From contig NZ_CP027706.1 in NCBI RefSeq assembly GCF_003850565.1, forward strand, positions 2,852,001 to 2,916,000: DNA of 64,000 nucleotides, read 5' to 3'. This document shows positions 53,028 to 63,454 of the stretch, piece by piece (within the stretch, counting starts at the first letter, position 1; every line of letters starts with the position of its first letter). The notes below the pieces were generated by a model. The model worked only from the letters and a program-made list of their open reading frames with translations. It made no database searches and was not told where the DNA came from. A program made the position numbers and the translations under genes. Source of the DNA: Pseudomonas sessilinigenes. Lineage in GTDB: Bacteria > Pseudomonadota > Gammaproteobacteria > Pseudomonadales > Pseudomonadaceae.

Positions 53028-54878
53028 TTATTGCACCGCTTCGGCCGCGGCCGCCTGGTGGTCTGGTGCCGGTTCCACGGCGGGCTTGGCATCGGGCTTG
53101 ATCCACCAGGTGCTGACGCCGATGTCGTACTTGGGCGCGACCTGTGGATGGCTCACGTGGTCCCAGTAGGCCACGCGCCAGGTCTTGATGTGCCAGTTGG
53201 GGATCACGTAGTAGCCCCATTGCAGGACCCGGTCCAGGGCCTTGGCATGGGCCACCAGGCTGGCTCGGGAGTCGGCGTTGATCAGGCCTTCCACCAGGTC
53301 GTCGATGATCGGGTCTTTCAGCCCGATCAGGTTGCGACTGCCAGGGTTGTCGGCGCTGGAGGACATCCAGTACTCGCGTTGTTCATTACCGGGAGAAATG
53401 GACTGCGGGAAACTGCCAACGAGCATGTCGAAGTCCCGCGAGCGCAGGCGGTTGATGTACTGGGAGACGTCGACCCGGCGAATCACCAGGTCAATGCCCA
53501 GGTCCGCGAGGTTGCGCTTGAACGGCAGCAGAATGCGTTCAAATTCACTTTGGGCCAAGAGGAACTCGATGGACAGAGGGTTGCCTTGGGGGTCGACCAT
53601 CTTGTCATCGACGATGCGCCAGCCGGCCTCTTGCAGCAGTTGGTAGGCCTGGCGCTGTTGCGCGCGGATCATGCCACTGGCATCGGTGACGGGAGGCTGG
53701 AACGACTGCTCGAAGACCTGTGCTGGGAGTGCGCCGCGAAAGGGTTCGAGGATGCGCAGCTCCTCTGGACCGGGCAGGCCGGTGGCGGCCATTTCCGAGT
53801 TCTCGAAGTAACTGCGCGTACGCGTGTAGGCACTGTTGAACAACTGCTTGTTGGTCCATTCGAAGTCGAGCAACAGGCTGATGGCCTGGCGTACGCGGAT
53901 GTCCTGGAACATCGGCTTGCGCAGGTTGAAGATGAAACCCTGCATGCCGGTGGGGTTGCCGTTGGCAATCTGCTCCTTGATCAGTCGCCCTTGGGCCACG
54001 GCTGGGATGTTGTAGGCGGATGCCCAGTTCTTTGCGCTGATCTCCAGCCAGTAATCAAGCTGTCCGGCCTTGAGGGCTTCCAGGGCTACGCTGTTGTCCC
54101 GGTAGTAGTCGGAAACCATATAGTCGAAATTGTAGAACCCGCGGTTGATCGGCAAATCGGCGCCCCAGTAGTCCTTGACCCGTTCATAACGGATCGAGCG
54201 TCCGGGCTTGACGTCGAGAATCTTGTACGGGCCGCTGCCCAGGGGCACTTCCAGATTGCCTTTTGAGAAATCGCGCGTGGCCCACCAATGCATGGGCAGC
54301 ACCGGCAACTGGCCCAGAATGAAGGGTAATTCACGGTTGCTGGTGTGCTTGAACTGGAAGCGGACTCGCAAGGGGCTCTCGACGATCACGTCCGCCACGT
54401 CGGAGTAGTAGGTGCGGTACTTGGGCGAGCCGTCTTTCATCAGGGTGCGAAAACTGAAGGCGACGTCCTCGGCGCGAATGGGATGACCGTCGTGGAAGTG
54501 GGCCTGCTCACGCAGGTAGAAGCGCACCCAACTGTTATCCGGGGCCTTCTCGATCTTTTCGGCGATCAGTCCGTATTCCGCGACGGGCTCGTCCAGGCTT
54601 TCACGGGCCAGGGTGTCGTAGATCAGGCTGAGGTTGTTGGCCGGTACACCCTTGATGAGAAAGGGGTTGAGGCTGTCGAAACTGCCCGAGGCGGCTTCTC
54701 GGAAGGTTCCGCCCTTGGGGGCGTTAGGGTTGACATAGTCGAAGTGCTGGAAGTCTGCCGGGTACTTGGGCTGTTCGTCATACAGCGTCAGGCCATGCTG
54801 CGGTGCCGCATTTGCCCAGCAGGCAAGGCCACCCATGAACACGAGGCACAATTGCCGCAGCGCGCGAGAAGGTTTCAT
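53028..54878 (-). CDS. yejA: Peptide-binding protein of the ABC operon, second copy (YejA/NppA2 type)
   Basis: 616 residues from ATG 54878, overlapping the upstream stop by 4 bp. Signal peptide ([21 protein letters not shown]) then the long SBP_bac_5 fold ([22 protein letters not shown], a peptide-binding tunnel). The length matches YejA-type proteins. A proline- and alanine-rich tail ([15 protein letters not shown]) ends it. The P. aeruginosa locus likewise has two such proteins, which can widen the range of peptides imported. Confidence 0.9.
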   Translation of the reverse strand: MKPSRALRQLCLVFMGGLACWANAAPQHGLTLYDEQPKYPADFQHFDYVNPNAPKGGTFREAASGSFDSLNPFLIKGVPANNLSLIYDTLARESLDEPVAEYGLIAEKIEKAPDNSWVRFYLREQAHFHDGHPIRAEDVAFSFRTLMKDGSPKYRTYYSDVADVIVESPLRVRFQFKHTSNRELPFILGQLPVLPMHWWATRDFSKGNLEVPLGSGPYKILDVKPGRSIRYERVKDYWGADLPINRGFYNFDYMVSDYYRDNSVALEALKAGQLDYWLEISAKNWASAYNIPAVAQGRLIKEQIANGNPTGMQGFIFNLRKPMFQDIRVRQAISLLLDFEWTNKQLFNSAYTRTRSYFENSEMAATGLPGPEELRILEPFRGALPAQVFEQSFQPPVTDASGMIRAQQRQAYQLLQEAGWRIVDDKMVDPQGNPLSIEFLLAQSEFERILLPFKRNLADLGIDLVIRRVDVSQYINRLRSRDFDMLVGSFPQSISPGNEQREYWMSSSADNPGSRNLIGLKDPIIDDLVEGLINADSRASLVAHAKALDRVLQWGYYVIPNWHIKTWRVAYWDHVSHPQVAPKYDIGVSTWWIKPDAKPAVEPAPDHQAAAAEAVQ

Positions 54879-56704
54879 TGCGCTTTCTCCATAGGCTTCA
54901 GCCACCAGGCACTCAGCCCCAGGGTATAGGGCGGCGTGGTGACGAAGGCGAACCGGTTACGGTAGGCCAGGCGGTGATAGTTGAGGTACCAGTTGGGAAT
55001 CATGTAGTGCTGCCACAGTAGCACCCGATCCAGGGCCCGGCCGGCGGCCAGCTGGTCGTCACGGCTCTGGGCCGCCAGGAGCTGCTCCAGCAGGTGGTCG
55101 ACGATGGGGTTGTTGATGCCTGCATAGTTCTTGCTGCCCTTGACCGCGACCTGGCTTGAGTGGAAGTACTGCCATTGCTCCAGGCCCGGGCTCAGGGTCT
55201 GGTTGAGGGTCATGAGGATCATGTCGTAGTCGAACTGGTCCAGGCGCTGCTTGTATTGCGCGCGATCGACGGTGCGCAGGCGCGCGTCGATGCCGATGCT
55301 GGCCAGGTTCTCCACGTAGGGCTGGAGGATGCGTTCCAGGTTGGGATTGACCAGCATCAGCTCGAACCGCAGCGGTTGCCCGGCACTGTTCTGCAGGCGC
55401 TGGCCGTTGAGCTTCCAGCCCGCCTCGCCCAGCAGCCCCAGGGCCCGGCGCAGGGTCTGGCGCGGGATGCCGCGGCCGTCGGTGCTCGGCAAGCTGAAGG
55501 GCTGGGTGAAGAGGCTGGCTGGCAACTGCTCTCGATAGGGTGAAAGCAGCAGCCATTCGCGGCCCTGGGGGATGCCCGTGGCGGAGAACTCGCTGTTGGG
55601 GTAGTAGCTCAGGGCGCGCTGGTAGGCGCCGCTGAACAGCGTGCGGTTGGTCCACTGGAAGTCGAACATCATGCCCAGGGCTTCACGTACCCGCACATCG
55701 GCGAAGGTCGCGCGCCGGGTGTTCATGAACAGGCCCTGGGTCTGGGTGGGGATCTGGTGCGCTACCTGGGCCTTGATCACCTCGCCACGGCGTACCGCCG
55801 GGAAGTCGTAGCCACTGGCCCAGTTCTTGGCCTGGTGTTCGATGTAGATATCGAATTCACCGGCCTTGAAGGCCTCGAACGCCACGTCGCTGTCGCGGTA
55901 GAACTCCACCTCGACCCGATCGAAGTTGGCGAACCCGCGGTTGACCGCAAGGTCCTTGCCCCAGTAATCCTTGACCCGCTCGAACACCAGCTGCCGCCCG
56001 GGCTGCACCTGGGTGATGCGATAGGGGCCGCTGCCCAGGGGCGGGGTGAAGGTGGTGGCCTTGAAGTCGCGGTCCTTCCAGTAATGCTGGGGCAGTACCG
56101 GCATTTCCCCCAGGCGTAGGATCAGCAGCGGGTTGCCGGCGCGCTTGAACACGAAGCGGATGCGCTGTGGGCCGAGGATGTCGACCCGCTGCACTTCCTG
56201 CAGGTTGGTGCGGTATTGCGGATGGCCTTCCTTGAGCAGCAGGCGGTAGGAGAACGCCACGTCCCGGGCGGTGATCGGCATGCCGTCGTGGAAGCGGGCC
56301 TCGGGCCGCAGGTTGAACACCACCCAGCTGCGGTCTTCGCTGTACTCCACCGAGCGGGCGATCAGGCCGTAGCTGGAGGTGGGCTCGTCGCCGGAGGGAG
56401 CATAGAGGCCCGTGCCCACCATCAGGGGCTCGTTGAGCTCGTTGACTCCGTACTGCAGGAAGTTCGGCGTGGCTACAGGGCTGGTGCCCTTGAAGGTGTA
56501 GGGATTGAGGGTGTCGAAAGTGCCAAAGGCCATGACCCGCAGGGTGCCGCCTTTGGGCGCAGCGGGATTGACCCAGTCGAAGTGGGTGAACCTGGACGGA
56601 TACTTGAGCGTGCCGAATTGCGCATAACCATGACTTTCAGTGATCGTCGCGCTTGCGGGAAAGCTCAAGGCCAGGCTGATGAAGAGCAGAAGCAGGGGAC
56701 GCAT
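54875..56704 (-). CDS. Peptide-binding protein of the ABC operon, first copy (NppA1 type)
   Basis: 609 residues from ATG 56704. Signal peptide MRPLLLLFISLALSFPASA, cleaved before TITES. It shares strong similarity to the next gene: FGTLKYPSRFTHFDWVNPAAP against [24 protein letters not shown] against MFDFQWTNRTLFSG, and a common C-terminus (GLSAWWLKP against GVSTWWIKP). It is a tandem duplicate with its own specificity. It heads the operon, with about 213 bp of promoter region before mltD. Confidence 0.88.
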   Translation of the reverse strand: MRPLLLLFISLALSFPASATITESHGYAQFGTLKYPSRFTHFDWVNPAAPKGGTLRVMAFGTFDTLNPYTFKGTSPVATPNFLQYGVNELNEPLMVGTGLYAPSGDEPTSSYGLIARSVEYSEDRSWVVFNLRPEARFHDGMPITARDVAFSYRLLLKEGHPQYRTNLQEVQRVDILGPQRIRFVFKRAGNPLLILRLGEMPVLPQHYWKDRDFKATTFTPPLGSGPYRITQVQPGRQLVFERVKDYWGKDLAVNRGFANFDRVEVEFYRDSDVAFEAFKAGEFDIYIEHQAKNWASGYDFPAVRRGEVIKAQVAHQIPTQTQGLFMNTRRATFADVRVREALGMMFDFQWTNRTLFSGAYQRALSYYPNSEFSATGIPQGREWLLLSPYREQLPASLFTQPFSLPSTDGRGIPRQTLRRALGLLGEAGWKLNGQRLQNSAGQPLRFELMLVNPNLERILQPYVENLASIGIDARLRTVDRAQYKQRLDQFDYDMILMTLNQTLSPGLEQWQYFHSSQVAVKGSKNYAGINNPIVDHLLEQLLAAQSRDDQLAAGRALDRVLLWQHYMIPNWYLNYHRLAYRNRFAFVTTPPYTLGLSAWWLKPMEKAQ

Positions 56705-56831
56705 CGAGTCAGAGATCCGATCCAGACGGCTTGGGCTTTGTGCTCGGTACAGTAACAGCTTGTATCGGTTGGAAAAAGCTTGTTCTGGCGGGGGCCTGCC
56801 GGATGCCGGAGCCTGTCTCCGGTGAGCGTTG

Positions 56832-56853
56832 GACGCCCCTGGATCGGGGCGTC
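56832..56853. terminator. Hairpin in the mltD-peptide operon spacer
   Basis: GACGCCCC (56832-56839) and GGGGCGTC (56846-56853), perfect 8-bp stem over 6 bases. It lies 65 bp after the mltD stop and before the ABC operon, and may end the mltD transcript. No T-run. Confidence 0.45.
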
Positions 56854-56917
56854 GCAACGTGTCGGGCAGTCAGTGTCGCAGGGCTTGACTGCTGGTGTCG
56901 GGTGTCGGGCCTGTCGC

Positions 56918-58345
56918 TCAGTGAGACAGGTAGACGGTGAGCACCTGGCCTGGCTTCAGGGCCTGGCCGGCGCGGGGGTTCCAGCGCTTCAAGTGTTGCA
57001 TCTCGACGTTGAAGCGCTTGGCCACCATGTACAGCGAGTCGCCTTGCTTGACCTTGTACTGGGTCGATTTCTTTTTCTCGACGCTGGCCACGGCGGTCTT
57101 CTTGCCGACGGCCTTGCGGGTGTCCTGCATGACCAGGGTCTGGCCGACCTTGAGATTCTTGCCGTTGAGCTTGTTCCAGCGTTGCAGTTCCTGGACGCTG
57201 ACCCGGTTGGCCTTGGCGATCGACGCCAGGTTGTCGCCGCGCTTGACCCGGTAGGCACGCTTGCGCAACGAGTCGCGGCCTTCATCGCTGGCGAAGACCG
57301 ACTTGAGCGAGCGTTTGCTGATCAGCTCTTCGGGACGCATGGTCGACAGGCTGGTGGTCAGCAGCTGTGCCTTGGAGGTGGGCACCAGGAGATGCTGCGG
57401 GCCATCGACGGTCATGCGCTGCTTGAACGCCGGGTTGAGCTGGAACAGCTCGTCCTCGTCGATGTTGGCCACCGCCGCGACCTTGGACAGGTCCATGCGC
57501 TGGTTGATCTCCACCACCTGGAAGTAGGGTTCGTTGGCGATGGGATTGAGGTTGACGCCATAGGCCTCGGGGGTCATGACCACCTGGGACAGGGCCAGTA
57601 GCTTGGGTACGTAGGCCTGGGTTTCCGATGGCAGTGGCAGGTTCCAGTAGTCGGTGGGCAGGCCAAGCTTCTCGTTGCGCTCGATGGCCCGGCTCACGGT
57701 GCCTTCACCGGCGTTGTAGGCCGCCAGGGCCAGTAGCCAGTCGCCGTTGAACATGTCGTGCAGGCGGGTCAGGTAGTCCATGGCCGCGGTGGTCGAGGCG
57801 GTGATGTCGCGCCGACCATCGTAGAAGCGGGTCTGGCGCAGGTTGAACGAACGACCTGTGGCCGGGACGAATTGCCACAGACCCACGGCATCGGCCCGGG
57901 AATAGGCCAGTGGGTTGTAGGCGCTTTCGATCACTGGCAATAGAGCCAGCTCCAGCGGCATGTTGCGTTCTTCGAGGCGCTCGACGATGTAGTGGATATA
58001 AAGGCTGCCGCGCTCGCCGGCGTTCTCCAGGAAGGAGGGGTTGCTGGCGAACCAGAGGCGTTGTTGTTCGATACGCGGGTTGACGCCCAAGCCTTCTTGC
58101 AACTGGAAGCCCTGGCGCATGCGCTCCCAGACGTCCTGGGGTACTTGCGGGCTGGGCTGTTTGCCGAGCCAGATGGGTTTTTGCTTGATGCGGGCGTTGA
58201 GATTCGGAGTGTGTGTCGCGTCGCTCTGCGGGACATGGCCGGTGCTTTGGCAGCCCGCAAGAGTCGCTGACACAGCTACCGCGATGGCCTGGGCCAAGCG
58301 CGTCAATGCGTCTGAACTGATGGAGTAACGAATAAATGACGACAT
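56918..58345 (-). CDS. mltD: Membrane-bound lytic murein transglycosylase D
   Basis: 475 residues from ATG 58345 (ATG 58369 is an alternative). Lipoprotein signal with lipobox TLAGC, acylated C32. The transglycosylase domain has the catalytic glutamate in LPVIESAYNPLA, GLWQFVPATGRSFNL and ALAAYNAGEGTVSRAI. Two LysM domains follow (RVKRGDNLASIAKANRVS and KVKQGDSLYMVAKRFNVE). It cleaves peptidoglycan glycosidic bonds to give anhydro-muropeptides from the outer membrane. The neighbour gloB is the usual one. Confidence 0.93.
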   Translation of the reverse strand: MSSFIRYSISSDALTRLAQAIAVAVSATLAGCQSTGHVPQSDATHTPNLNARIKQKPIWLGKQPSPQVPQDVWERMRQGFQLQEGLGVNPRIEQQRLWFASNPSFLENAGERGSLYIHYIVERLEERNMPLELALLPVIESAYNPLAYSRADAVGLWQFVPATGRSFNLRQTRFYDGRRDITASTTAAMDYLTRLHDMFNGDWLLALAAYNAGEGTVSRAIERNEKLGLPTDYWNLPLPSETQAYVPKLLALSQVVMTPEAYGVNLNPIANEPYFQVVEINQRMDLSKVAAVANIDEDELFQLNPAFKQRMTVDGPQHLLVPTSKAQLLTTSLSTMRPEELISKRSLKSVFASDEGRDSLRKRAYRVKRGDNLASIAKANRVSVQELQRWNKLNGKNLKVGQTLVMQDTRKAVGKKTAVASVEKKKSTQYKVKQGDSLYMVAKRFNVEMQHLKRWNPRAGQALKPGQVLTVYLSH

Positions 58346-58444
58346 TGGCTGGAAGTAAGTTCCGGGCAAAAATGTCGGGCGATTCTAGAAAGCACCCGGA
58401 GTGCGGTCAACCATTCAGAATTTCTATGCCAATGCCGGGGCCTC

Positions 58445-59212
58445 TTAGAATTTATCTTTCCAGGCTCTCAACGCCGCAAAGACCGCACTCTGGGACGGGT
58501 TATCCTGGCCGTTCCGTTCGTCTGCTTTTTGTTTAACAGATGTTTCACCCGTACGCAGGAATGGGTTGGTCAGCTTCTCCAGGGCCAGGGTCGATGGCAG
58601 GGTCATGACGCCTTGCTCACGCATTTGCACCACCTTCTCCAGGCGCTGGGCGATGTCCGGGTTATCCGGCTCCACCGCCTGGGCGAAGCGCAGGTTGCCC
58701 AGGGTGTATTCGTGGGTGCAGTAGACCAGGGTGTCGTCCGGCAGGGCCGCCAGGCGGCTCAGGGAATGGTGCATTTGTTCGGGGGTGCCTTCGAACAGCC
58801 GGCCGCAACCGGCGGCGAACAGGGTGTCGCCACAGAACAGCAGGCCGCGATGGTAGTAGGCGATATGCCCCAGGGTATGGCCGGGCACGGCGAGCACGGT
58901 GAAGTCCCAGCCCAGGATCTGGAGCTGGTCGTTGTCGTCCAGGGCATTGTCGCGAGCGGGGATCTTTTCCCGTGCGGGGCCGTGGACCGTGGCACCGCTA
59001 TGCTGTTTCAAGCGTTCGACGCCACCGACGTGATCGTGATGATGGTGGGTGATCAGGATGTCGCTCAGGCGCCACCCGGGGTGTTGCTCCAGCCAAGCCA
59101 GTACGGGCGATGCATCGCCCGGGTCGACGACGGCGCAGCAGTGGTTGCGATGATCTTGTAACAACCAGATGTAGTTGTCGGTGAAGGCGGGCAGGGCACT
59201 GATCTGTATCAT
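58445..59212 (-). CDS. gloB: Hydroxyacylglutathione hydrolase (glyoxalase II) GloB
   Basis: 255 residues from ATG 59212. Metallo-beta-lactamase fold with the intact metal motif [10 protein letters not shown], then [16 protein letters not shown] and [14 protein letters not shown], all diagnostic of GloB. It hydrolyses S-lactoylglutathione to lactate and glutathione in methylglyoxal detoxification. It is divergent from the methyltransferase gene at 59278. Confidence 0.94.
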   Translation of the reverse strand: MIQISALPAFTDNYIWLLQDHRNHCCAVVDPGDASPVLAWLEQHPGWRLSDILITHHHHDHVGGVERLKQHSGATVHGPAREKIPARDNALDDNDQLQILGWDFTVLAVPGHTLGHIAYYHRGLLFCGDTLFAAGCGRLFEGTPEQMHHSLSRLAALPDDTLVYCTHEYTLGNLRFAQAVEPDNPDIAQRLEKVVQMREQGVMTLPSTLALEKLTNPFLRTGETSVKQKADERNGQDNPSQSAVFAALRAWKDKF

Positions 59213-59277
59213 CTTCGGATTCGCCAAGCGGAAAACAATGGCGCATCTTAGAACTTCCTGGCGTGTTGGAGAATGCA

Positions 59278-60036
59278 ATGACCGATAAAGCCTTCGCTCA
59301 GGCAGATCCTGACTGGCTGGCCCTGATCGGTGCCGCCCGGGACTGGCTGTCCGGGCCCCTTGGGCAATTCCTGCTGGACGAAGAGCGGCGCATGCTCGAG
59401 GAGGAACTGGGGCGCTTTTTCGGCGGCTACCTGGTGCACTACGGGCCGTCGGCCCAGCCTCCGCCGACGGCGCCCCAAGTCCAGCGCAACGTTCGCCTGG
59501 GGGCTCCGTTGCCCGGGGTCGAGATCGTCTGCGAGGAACAGGCCTGGCCCCTGAGCGAGCATGCCGCCGACGTGGTGGTGCTGCAGCATGGCCTGGATTT
59601 CTCCCTGTCGCCCCATGGCCTGTTGCGCGAGGCGGCCAGCAGCGTACGTCCGGGTGGCCACCTGCTGATTATTGGCATCAACCCCTGGAGCACCTGGGGC
59701 CTGCGCCGGGCGTTCGCCCATGACGGCTTGCGCCGGGCCCGTTGCATCGCGCCTTCGCGGGTTGGCGACTGGCTCAACCTGCTGGGCTTCGCGCTGGAGA
59801 AACGCCGCTTCGGGTGCTATCGTCCGCCGCTTGCTTCGCCTGCATGGCAGGCGCGGCTGGCGGGCTGGGAACGCAGGGCAGGGCGTTGGCAACTGTCCGG
59901 AGGCGGCTTCTACCTGCTGGTGGCGCGCAAGATCGCGGTGGGCTTGCGCCCCGTGCGCCAAGTGCGCCGCGAGCCGATGGGCAAGCTGGTGCCAATGCCC
60001 CTGGCCAAGGTCAATCGTCGCAATGTTGAACCTTGA
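59278..60036 (+). CDS. Class I SAM-dependent methyltransferase
   Basis: 252 residues from ATG 59278 with GGAG 8 bp before it. The Rossmann core has [40 protein letters not shown] and the motif [18 protein letters not shown]. It is the methyltransferase found between gloB and rnhA across Pseudomonas (YafS-like). The substrate is unknown. It lies 106 bp before rnhA. Confidence 0.85.
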   Translation: MTDKAFAQADPDWLALIGAARDWLSGPLGQFLLDEERRMLEEELGRFFGGYLVHYGPSAQPPPTAPQVQRNVRLGAPLPGVEIVCEEQAWPLSEHAADVVVLQHGLDFSLSPHGLLREAASSVRPGGHLLIIGINPWSTWGLRRAFAHDGLRRARCIAPSRVGDWLNLLGFALEKRRFGCYRPPLASPAWQARLAGWERRAGRWQLSGGGFYLLVARKIAVGLRPVRQVRREPMGKLVPMPLAKVNRRNVEP

Positions 60037-60068
60037 GCACCTGTAGCAAACCTCTCTTTATATAGATG

Positions 60069-60086
60069 GGCCGGGCTCACCCGGCC
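60069..60086. repeat. GC hairpin between the methyltransferase and rnhA genes
   Basis: GGCCGGG (60069-60075) with CCCGGCC (60080-60086), 4-base loop. It might end the methyltransferase transcript but has no T-run. Confidence 0.35.
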
Positions 60087-60142
60087 TGGGTGCCGTCGGT
60101 GGTCGCCGGCGGGCCAATGGCAATTTTTGATGGAAGGCGTGG

Positions 60143-60589
60143 ATGAGCGATAGCGTAGAAATCTTTACCGACGGTGCCTGCAAGGGCAATCCTGGCCCGG
60201 GTGGCTGGGGCGCGCTGCTGGTGTGCAAGGGCGTCGAGAAGGAACTCTGGGGTGGCGAAGCCAACACCACCAACAACCGCATGGAACTCATGGCGGCAAT
60301 CCGAGGGTTGCAGGAGCTCAAGCGTCAGTGCGACGTGCAACTGATCACCGACTCGCAATACGTGATGAAGGGCATCACCGAGTGGATGGTCAACTGGAAG
60401 AAGCGCGGCTGGAAGACCGCCGCCAAGGAGCCGGTGAAGAACGCCGACCTGTGGCAACAGCTCGATGAACAGGTGAGCCGGCATAACGTCACCTGGAAGT
60501 GGGTGCGTGGCCACACGGGGCATCATGGCAATGAACGTGCCGATCAGTTGGCCAACCGTGGCGTGGATGACGTTCGAAGCCAAAAGTAG
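60143..60589 (+). CDS. rnhA: Ribonuclease HI
   Basis: 148 residues from ATG 60143 with GGAAGG upstream. Catalytic residues D10 ([11 protein letters not shown]), E48 (NNRMELM), D70 (LITDSQY) and the late aspartate in [10 protein letters not shown] are all present. It removes RNA from RNA-DNA hybrids. In most Pseudomonas dnaQ follows it; here dnaQ is not in the next 3.4 kb. Confidence 0.95.
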   Translation: MSDSVEIFTDGACKGNPGPGGWGALLVCKGVEKELWGGEANTTNNRMELMAAIRGLQELKRQCDVQLITDSQYVMKGITEWMVNWKKRGWKTAAKEPVKNADLWQQLDEQVSRHNVTWKWVRGHTGHHGNERADQLANRGVDDVRSQK

Positions 60590-60875
60590 ATGTGATCCTT
60601 TGTGCCGGGCAAAGCGGCTCCAGGGGGCCTTGCCTTGCGGCGTCAAGGCGCCGCTGGCCTGGTTGTGGCGTATCAGGCCTTGCCTTTCTTGCTCTGCTGA
60701 CGACCCTGTTTGCAGGTTTTTTCTGCGTTGATCCGAGCCCTGCCCCATAGGGCGCAGCTGCATTGACAGCATGCCAAGGCCTGCTATACACAATGCAGCT
60801 CGCCGCCATCGCGCCCGTTCCAATCCATCGTTGCGATGGCTGTGCCCCGAGGACTGCAACGGTTCGAGAAATGGA
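60590..60875. other. Junction between rnhA and an accessory block
   Basis: 286 bp with no gene I can support. dnaQ is expected here and absent. No tRNA or direct repeat that would mark an attachment site is obvious. Confidence 0.5.
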
Positions 60876-61511
60876 ATGAAGCAGGTACTGCCAAACCTTT
60901 ATTTGCTCAGGCATGAAGCCGTCGCCAAGCCGACCCCCTTTACCTTCCTGGCCAGGCGGCCAACAGGCAATCTGCTGTTTGCCACCAAGGCCGATATCAG
61001 CGGTTTTTTTTCCGAGATCGAAAAACAAGGGGGCGTCTCGGCCATCCTGTTAGGTGACCGGCACCATGTCAGCGCCGACACGGTCGTGCTGGCCAGGCAT
61101 TTCAATGTGCCGCTGACCTGTAGCCGTGTGGAGGCCAAGGTCCTGCAGGCCAAGGGGTTCGAGATTGGCAACCCGTTGCCGTTCACGGCCCAGTCATTGA
61201 CTGAAGACCTTCAGATCATTCCTTTACCAGGTCATACCCAGGGCGCGTTTGCCTATCTCTGGAGTAATGAAGGACAGAAAATCCTGTTCATCGGCGACAC
61301 CCTGGTGCCGGTGGACCAGGGGTGGCAGTACTGGGTTTCGCCGCCGAGCCGGAAAAAGCTCGCAGAATCACTGCGCTTGCTCAAGGACATCGCGTTCGAC
61401 CATATCGTCTCGAACTCCTTTGCCTGTACGGGCAATCCGTGCAGGAAAGTAGGTGCGGCAGACAGGAATGCCCTGCTGGATCAAGCCATCAGTAGCTTGC
61501 TCAAAGGCTGA
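60876..61511 (+). CDS. MBL-fold protein with altered metal motif
   Basis: 211 residues from ATG 60876. It has the metallo-beta-lactamase layout (LPGHTQGAFAYLW and ILFIGDTLVP as the later histidine and aspartate motifs). The first metal motif, normally HXHXDH, reads DRHHVSAD (after LLG), so one or more ligands are changed; related groups show THRDDVADH-like variants. Activity as a hydrolase is uncertain. It begins a block with codon and GC usage lower than the neighbours, convergent with the ABC exporter gene. No close role is known. Confidence 0.72.
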   Translation: MKQVLPNLYLLRHEAVAKPTPFTFLARRPTGNLLFATKADISGFFSEIEKQGGVSAILLGDRHHVSADTVVLARHFNVPLTCSRVEAKVLQAKGFEIGNPLPFTAQSLTEDLQIIPLPGHTQGAFAYLWSNEGQKILFIGDTLVPVDQGWQYWVSPPSRKKLAESLRLLKDIAFDHIVSNSFACTGNPCRKVGAADRNALLDQAISSLLKG

Positions 61512-61553
61512 TGCAATCGACCTGTTGATTGTGTCCGGGCCCTCCGGGCCCGT

Positions 61554-61583
61554 GGCCAAGGCCGCCATTAGCCGGCCTTGGCC
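61554..61583. terminator. Two-way hairpin between the MBL and ABC genes
   Basis: GGCCAAGGCCG (61554-61564) and CGGCCTTGGCC (61573-61583), perfect 11-bp stem with loop CCATTAGC. The gene ends on both sides converge here, so it likely terminates both. Confidence 0.7.
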
Positions 61584-61594
61584 CCCGCCGTGTT

Positions 61595-63385
61595 TCAGGC
61601 GTCGATACGCATGGAGTATCGGCTCTGCCTGCTCCAGATGTCCGCATAGCAGCCCTGGTCGGCCAGCAGCTCGGCATGGCTTCCCTGTTCCACGATACGG
61701 CCTCCTGCCAGGTAGATGATCCGATCCATGTCGCTGACGGTGGAGATCCGATGAGCGATCGCGATGACGGTACGGTTGCTCATGGCATTGGCGATGGCGG
61801 CCTGGATATCCTGTTCCGACGCGGTGTCCAGGGCACTGGTGGCCTCGTCCAGGATCAGCACCGGATTGCCAGGTCTCAACAGGGCGCGGGCCAGGCTCAG
61901 GCGCTGGCGTTCGCCTCCGGAAAACTCGTCGCCGTTTTCCCCGGCCGGCGTATCGAGCCCCAGGGCCCGACGCGCGATGAAGGTGTCTGCCGATGCCATT
62001 CGGGCCGCGCGCAGCACGGCTTCGTCATCGGCTTCTGGCGCCCCGTAGGTAATGTTGTCCCGCACGCTGCGATTGAATAGGCCGACGTGTTGGCTGACCA
62101 CCGCGAATTTTTCACTGAGGGCTTGTCGATCAAGCGCGCCCAACTCGACACCATCGATCAAGATCTTGCCGCTGTTGGGAGACAGTTGGCCGAGTATCAA
62201 GCGAATCAGGGTGGTCTTGCCTGCCCCGGAAGGACCGACCAGGCCAATTCTCTGCCCTTTATCGATGACCAGGTCCAGGTTCTCGAACAAGGGTGGCTCT
62301 CCGGGATAGTTGAAGCAGACCTTGCTCAACTCGATCCGGCCGGATACCGGCGGGTATTGGGGGGGCGGTGCGCTGTTCCCGACCAGGGAGGCAGGTGCCA
62401 GATCGTCCTGGAGAATGAACTCGAGCGCACCGTCGAGCGACCCCAGGTTTTCGTAGAAGGTGATCAAGTTGCGTGACAGGTCGAAAACGGTCATCACCAG
62501 TATGTTGGTGGCGGTGAAGACCAGGGCGAAGGCTCCCACGTTGCGTTCGCCGCTCAGCACATCGCCAAGTGCCAGGGCGGTCATTCCGGCGAACAGGCTG
62601 AAGACCGCGACGCTGGAGAATATGCGCATCAGCAGGACGTAGCGCCGTAGCAGGCGGGTCCTGTGCCGCTCCTCGTCCAGCCCGGTCGCCAGGAAAGCGT
62701 TTTCACGGCTAATCGCGCCATAGGAGAACACGGTTTCAAAGTTTCTCAATACATCGCCAATCTGTCCCGCGGAGTGGCCCGAAGCGATGAATTGCTGGCG
62801 GCCCAGATTTAAACAATGAAAGGCAAAGAAGGTCGTGCCGAGCATGTAGATAACAAGCCAGGCTGCAATCATCAAGGCATAAGTGCTATCGGCTATATAA
62901 AGGATCAGGCTGAGATTAAGTATCACCACTAACATGTTGACGACATCGAAAGTCAGCAGCTGAATCAATGTAACGCAGTTGTAACTTGAGCGTTTTATCG
63001 CCTCCACCAAGGCACCGCTCTGACGCTGTTGCAGCGAGGCGGGAGAGCGATTCAGCAAATAGGCGATTTGTCGTTTCTGGACGTGCGCGCGCAGGTCTGC
63101 GCTCGCCCTGATGTCGACCCATTGATAGAGCCTGAAGAACACCATGGCCCCGCCACTCAAGGCGATCAGCCCGATGAACCATTGAATGGCAGTGGCGCGT
63201 GCGGCTTCGTCGGTTCCCGCCAGGCCATTGATCACGTGCTCGAACGCCAAGGGAGTGGAACTCTCCAGCAGGGTACCCAAGGCTGTGAATGCAGCCATCA
63301 AGCCAATGCGCAATGCCCCGCTTTCACTCAGCATCTGCCGTAAGTAGACGAGCGGTGTGCGCGCGAGTGGCGGGTAAGAGGTCAT
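61595..63385 (-). CDS. ABC exporter, fused membrane and ATPase domains
   Basis: 596 residues from ATG 63385 with AGGAG 8 bp before it. Six membrane helices (about 20-310) followed by a nucleotide-binding domain: Walker A GPSGAGKTTL, signature FSGGERQR and Walker B LILDEATSALD. The type I exporter layout matches MsbA-, McbF- and lantibiotic-type exporters. It lacks an N-terminal peptidase domain, so a pre-processed peptide or a non-peptide would be exported. GC content and codon use are lower than in the surrounding core genes. Divergent from the pentapeptide-repeat gene 70 bp away. Confidence 0.87.
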   Translation of the reverse strand: MTSYPPLARTPLVYLRQMLSESGALRIGLMAAFTALGTLLESSTPLAFEHVINGLAGTDEAARATAIQWFIGLIALSGGAMVFFRLYQWVDIRASADLRAHVQKRQIAYLLNRSPASLQQRQSGALVEAIKRSSYNCVTLIQLLTFDVVNMLVVILNLSLILYIADSTYALMIAAWLVIYMLGTTFFAFHCLNLGRQQFIASGHSAGQIGDVLRNFETVFSYGAISRENAFLATGLDEERHRTRLLRRYVLLMRIFSSVAVFSLFAGMTALALGDVLSGERNVGAFALVFTATNILVMTVFDLSRNLITFYENLGSLDGALEFILQDDLAPASLVGNSAPPPQYPPVSGRIELSKVCFNYPGEPPLFENLDLVIDKGQRIGLVGPSGAGKTTLIRLILGQLSPNSGKILIDGVELGALDRQALSEKFAVVSQHVGLFNRSVRDNITYGAPEADDEAVLRAARMASADTFIARRALGLDTPAGENGDEFSGGERQRLSLARALLRPGNPVLILDEATSALDTASEQDIQAAIANAMSNRTVIAIAHRISTVSDMDRIIYLAGGRIVEQGSHAELLADQGCYADIWSRQSRYSMRIDA

Positions 63386-63454
63386 ATGCTATTACTCCTT
63401 GGGCGTAAAAAGTATTAGTTGGAAAAAACTTGACACTCATAGGTAGGGATAACC

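Noticed and set aside
60600..60860. tRNA or attachment site after rnhA
   Set aside because: I looked for a cloverleaf and for direct repeats flanking the accessory block and found none.
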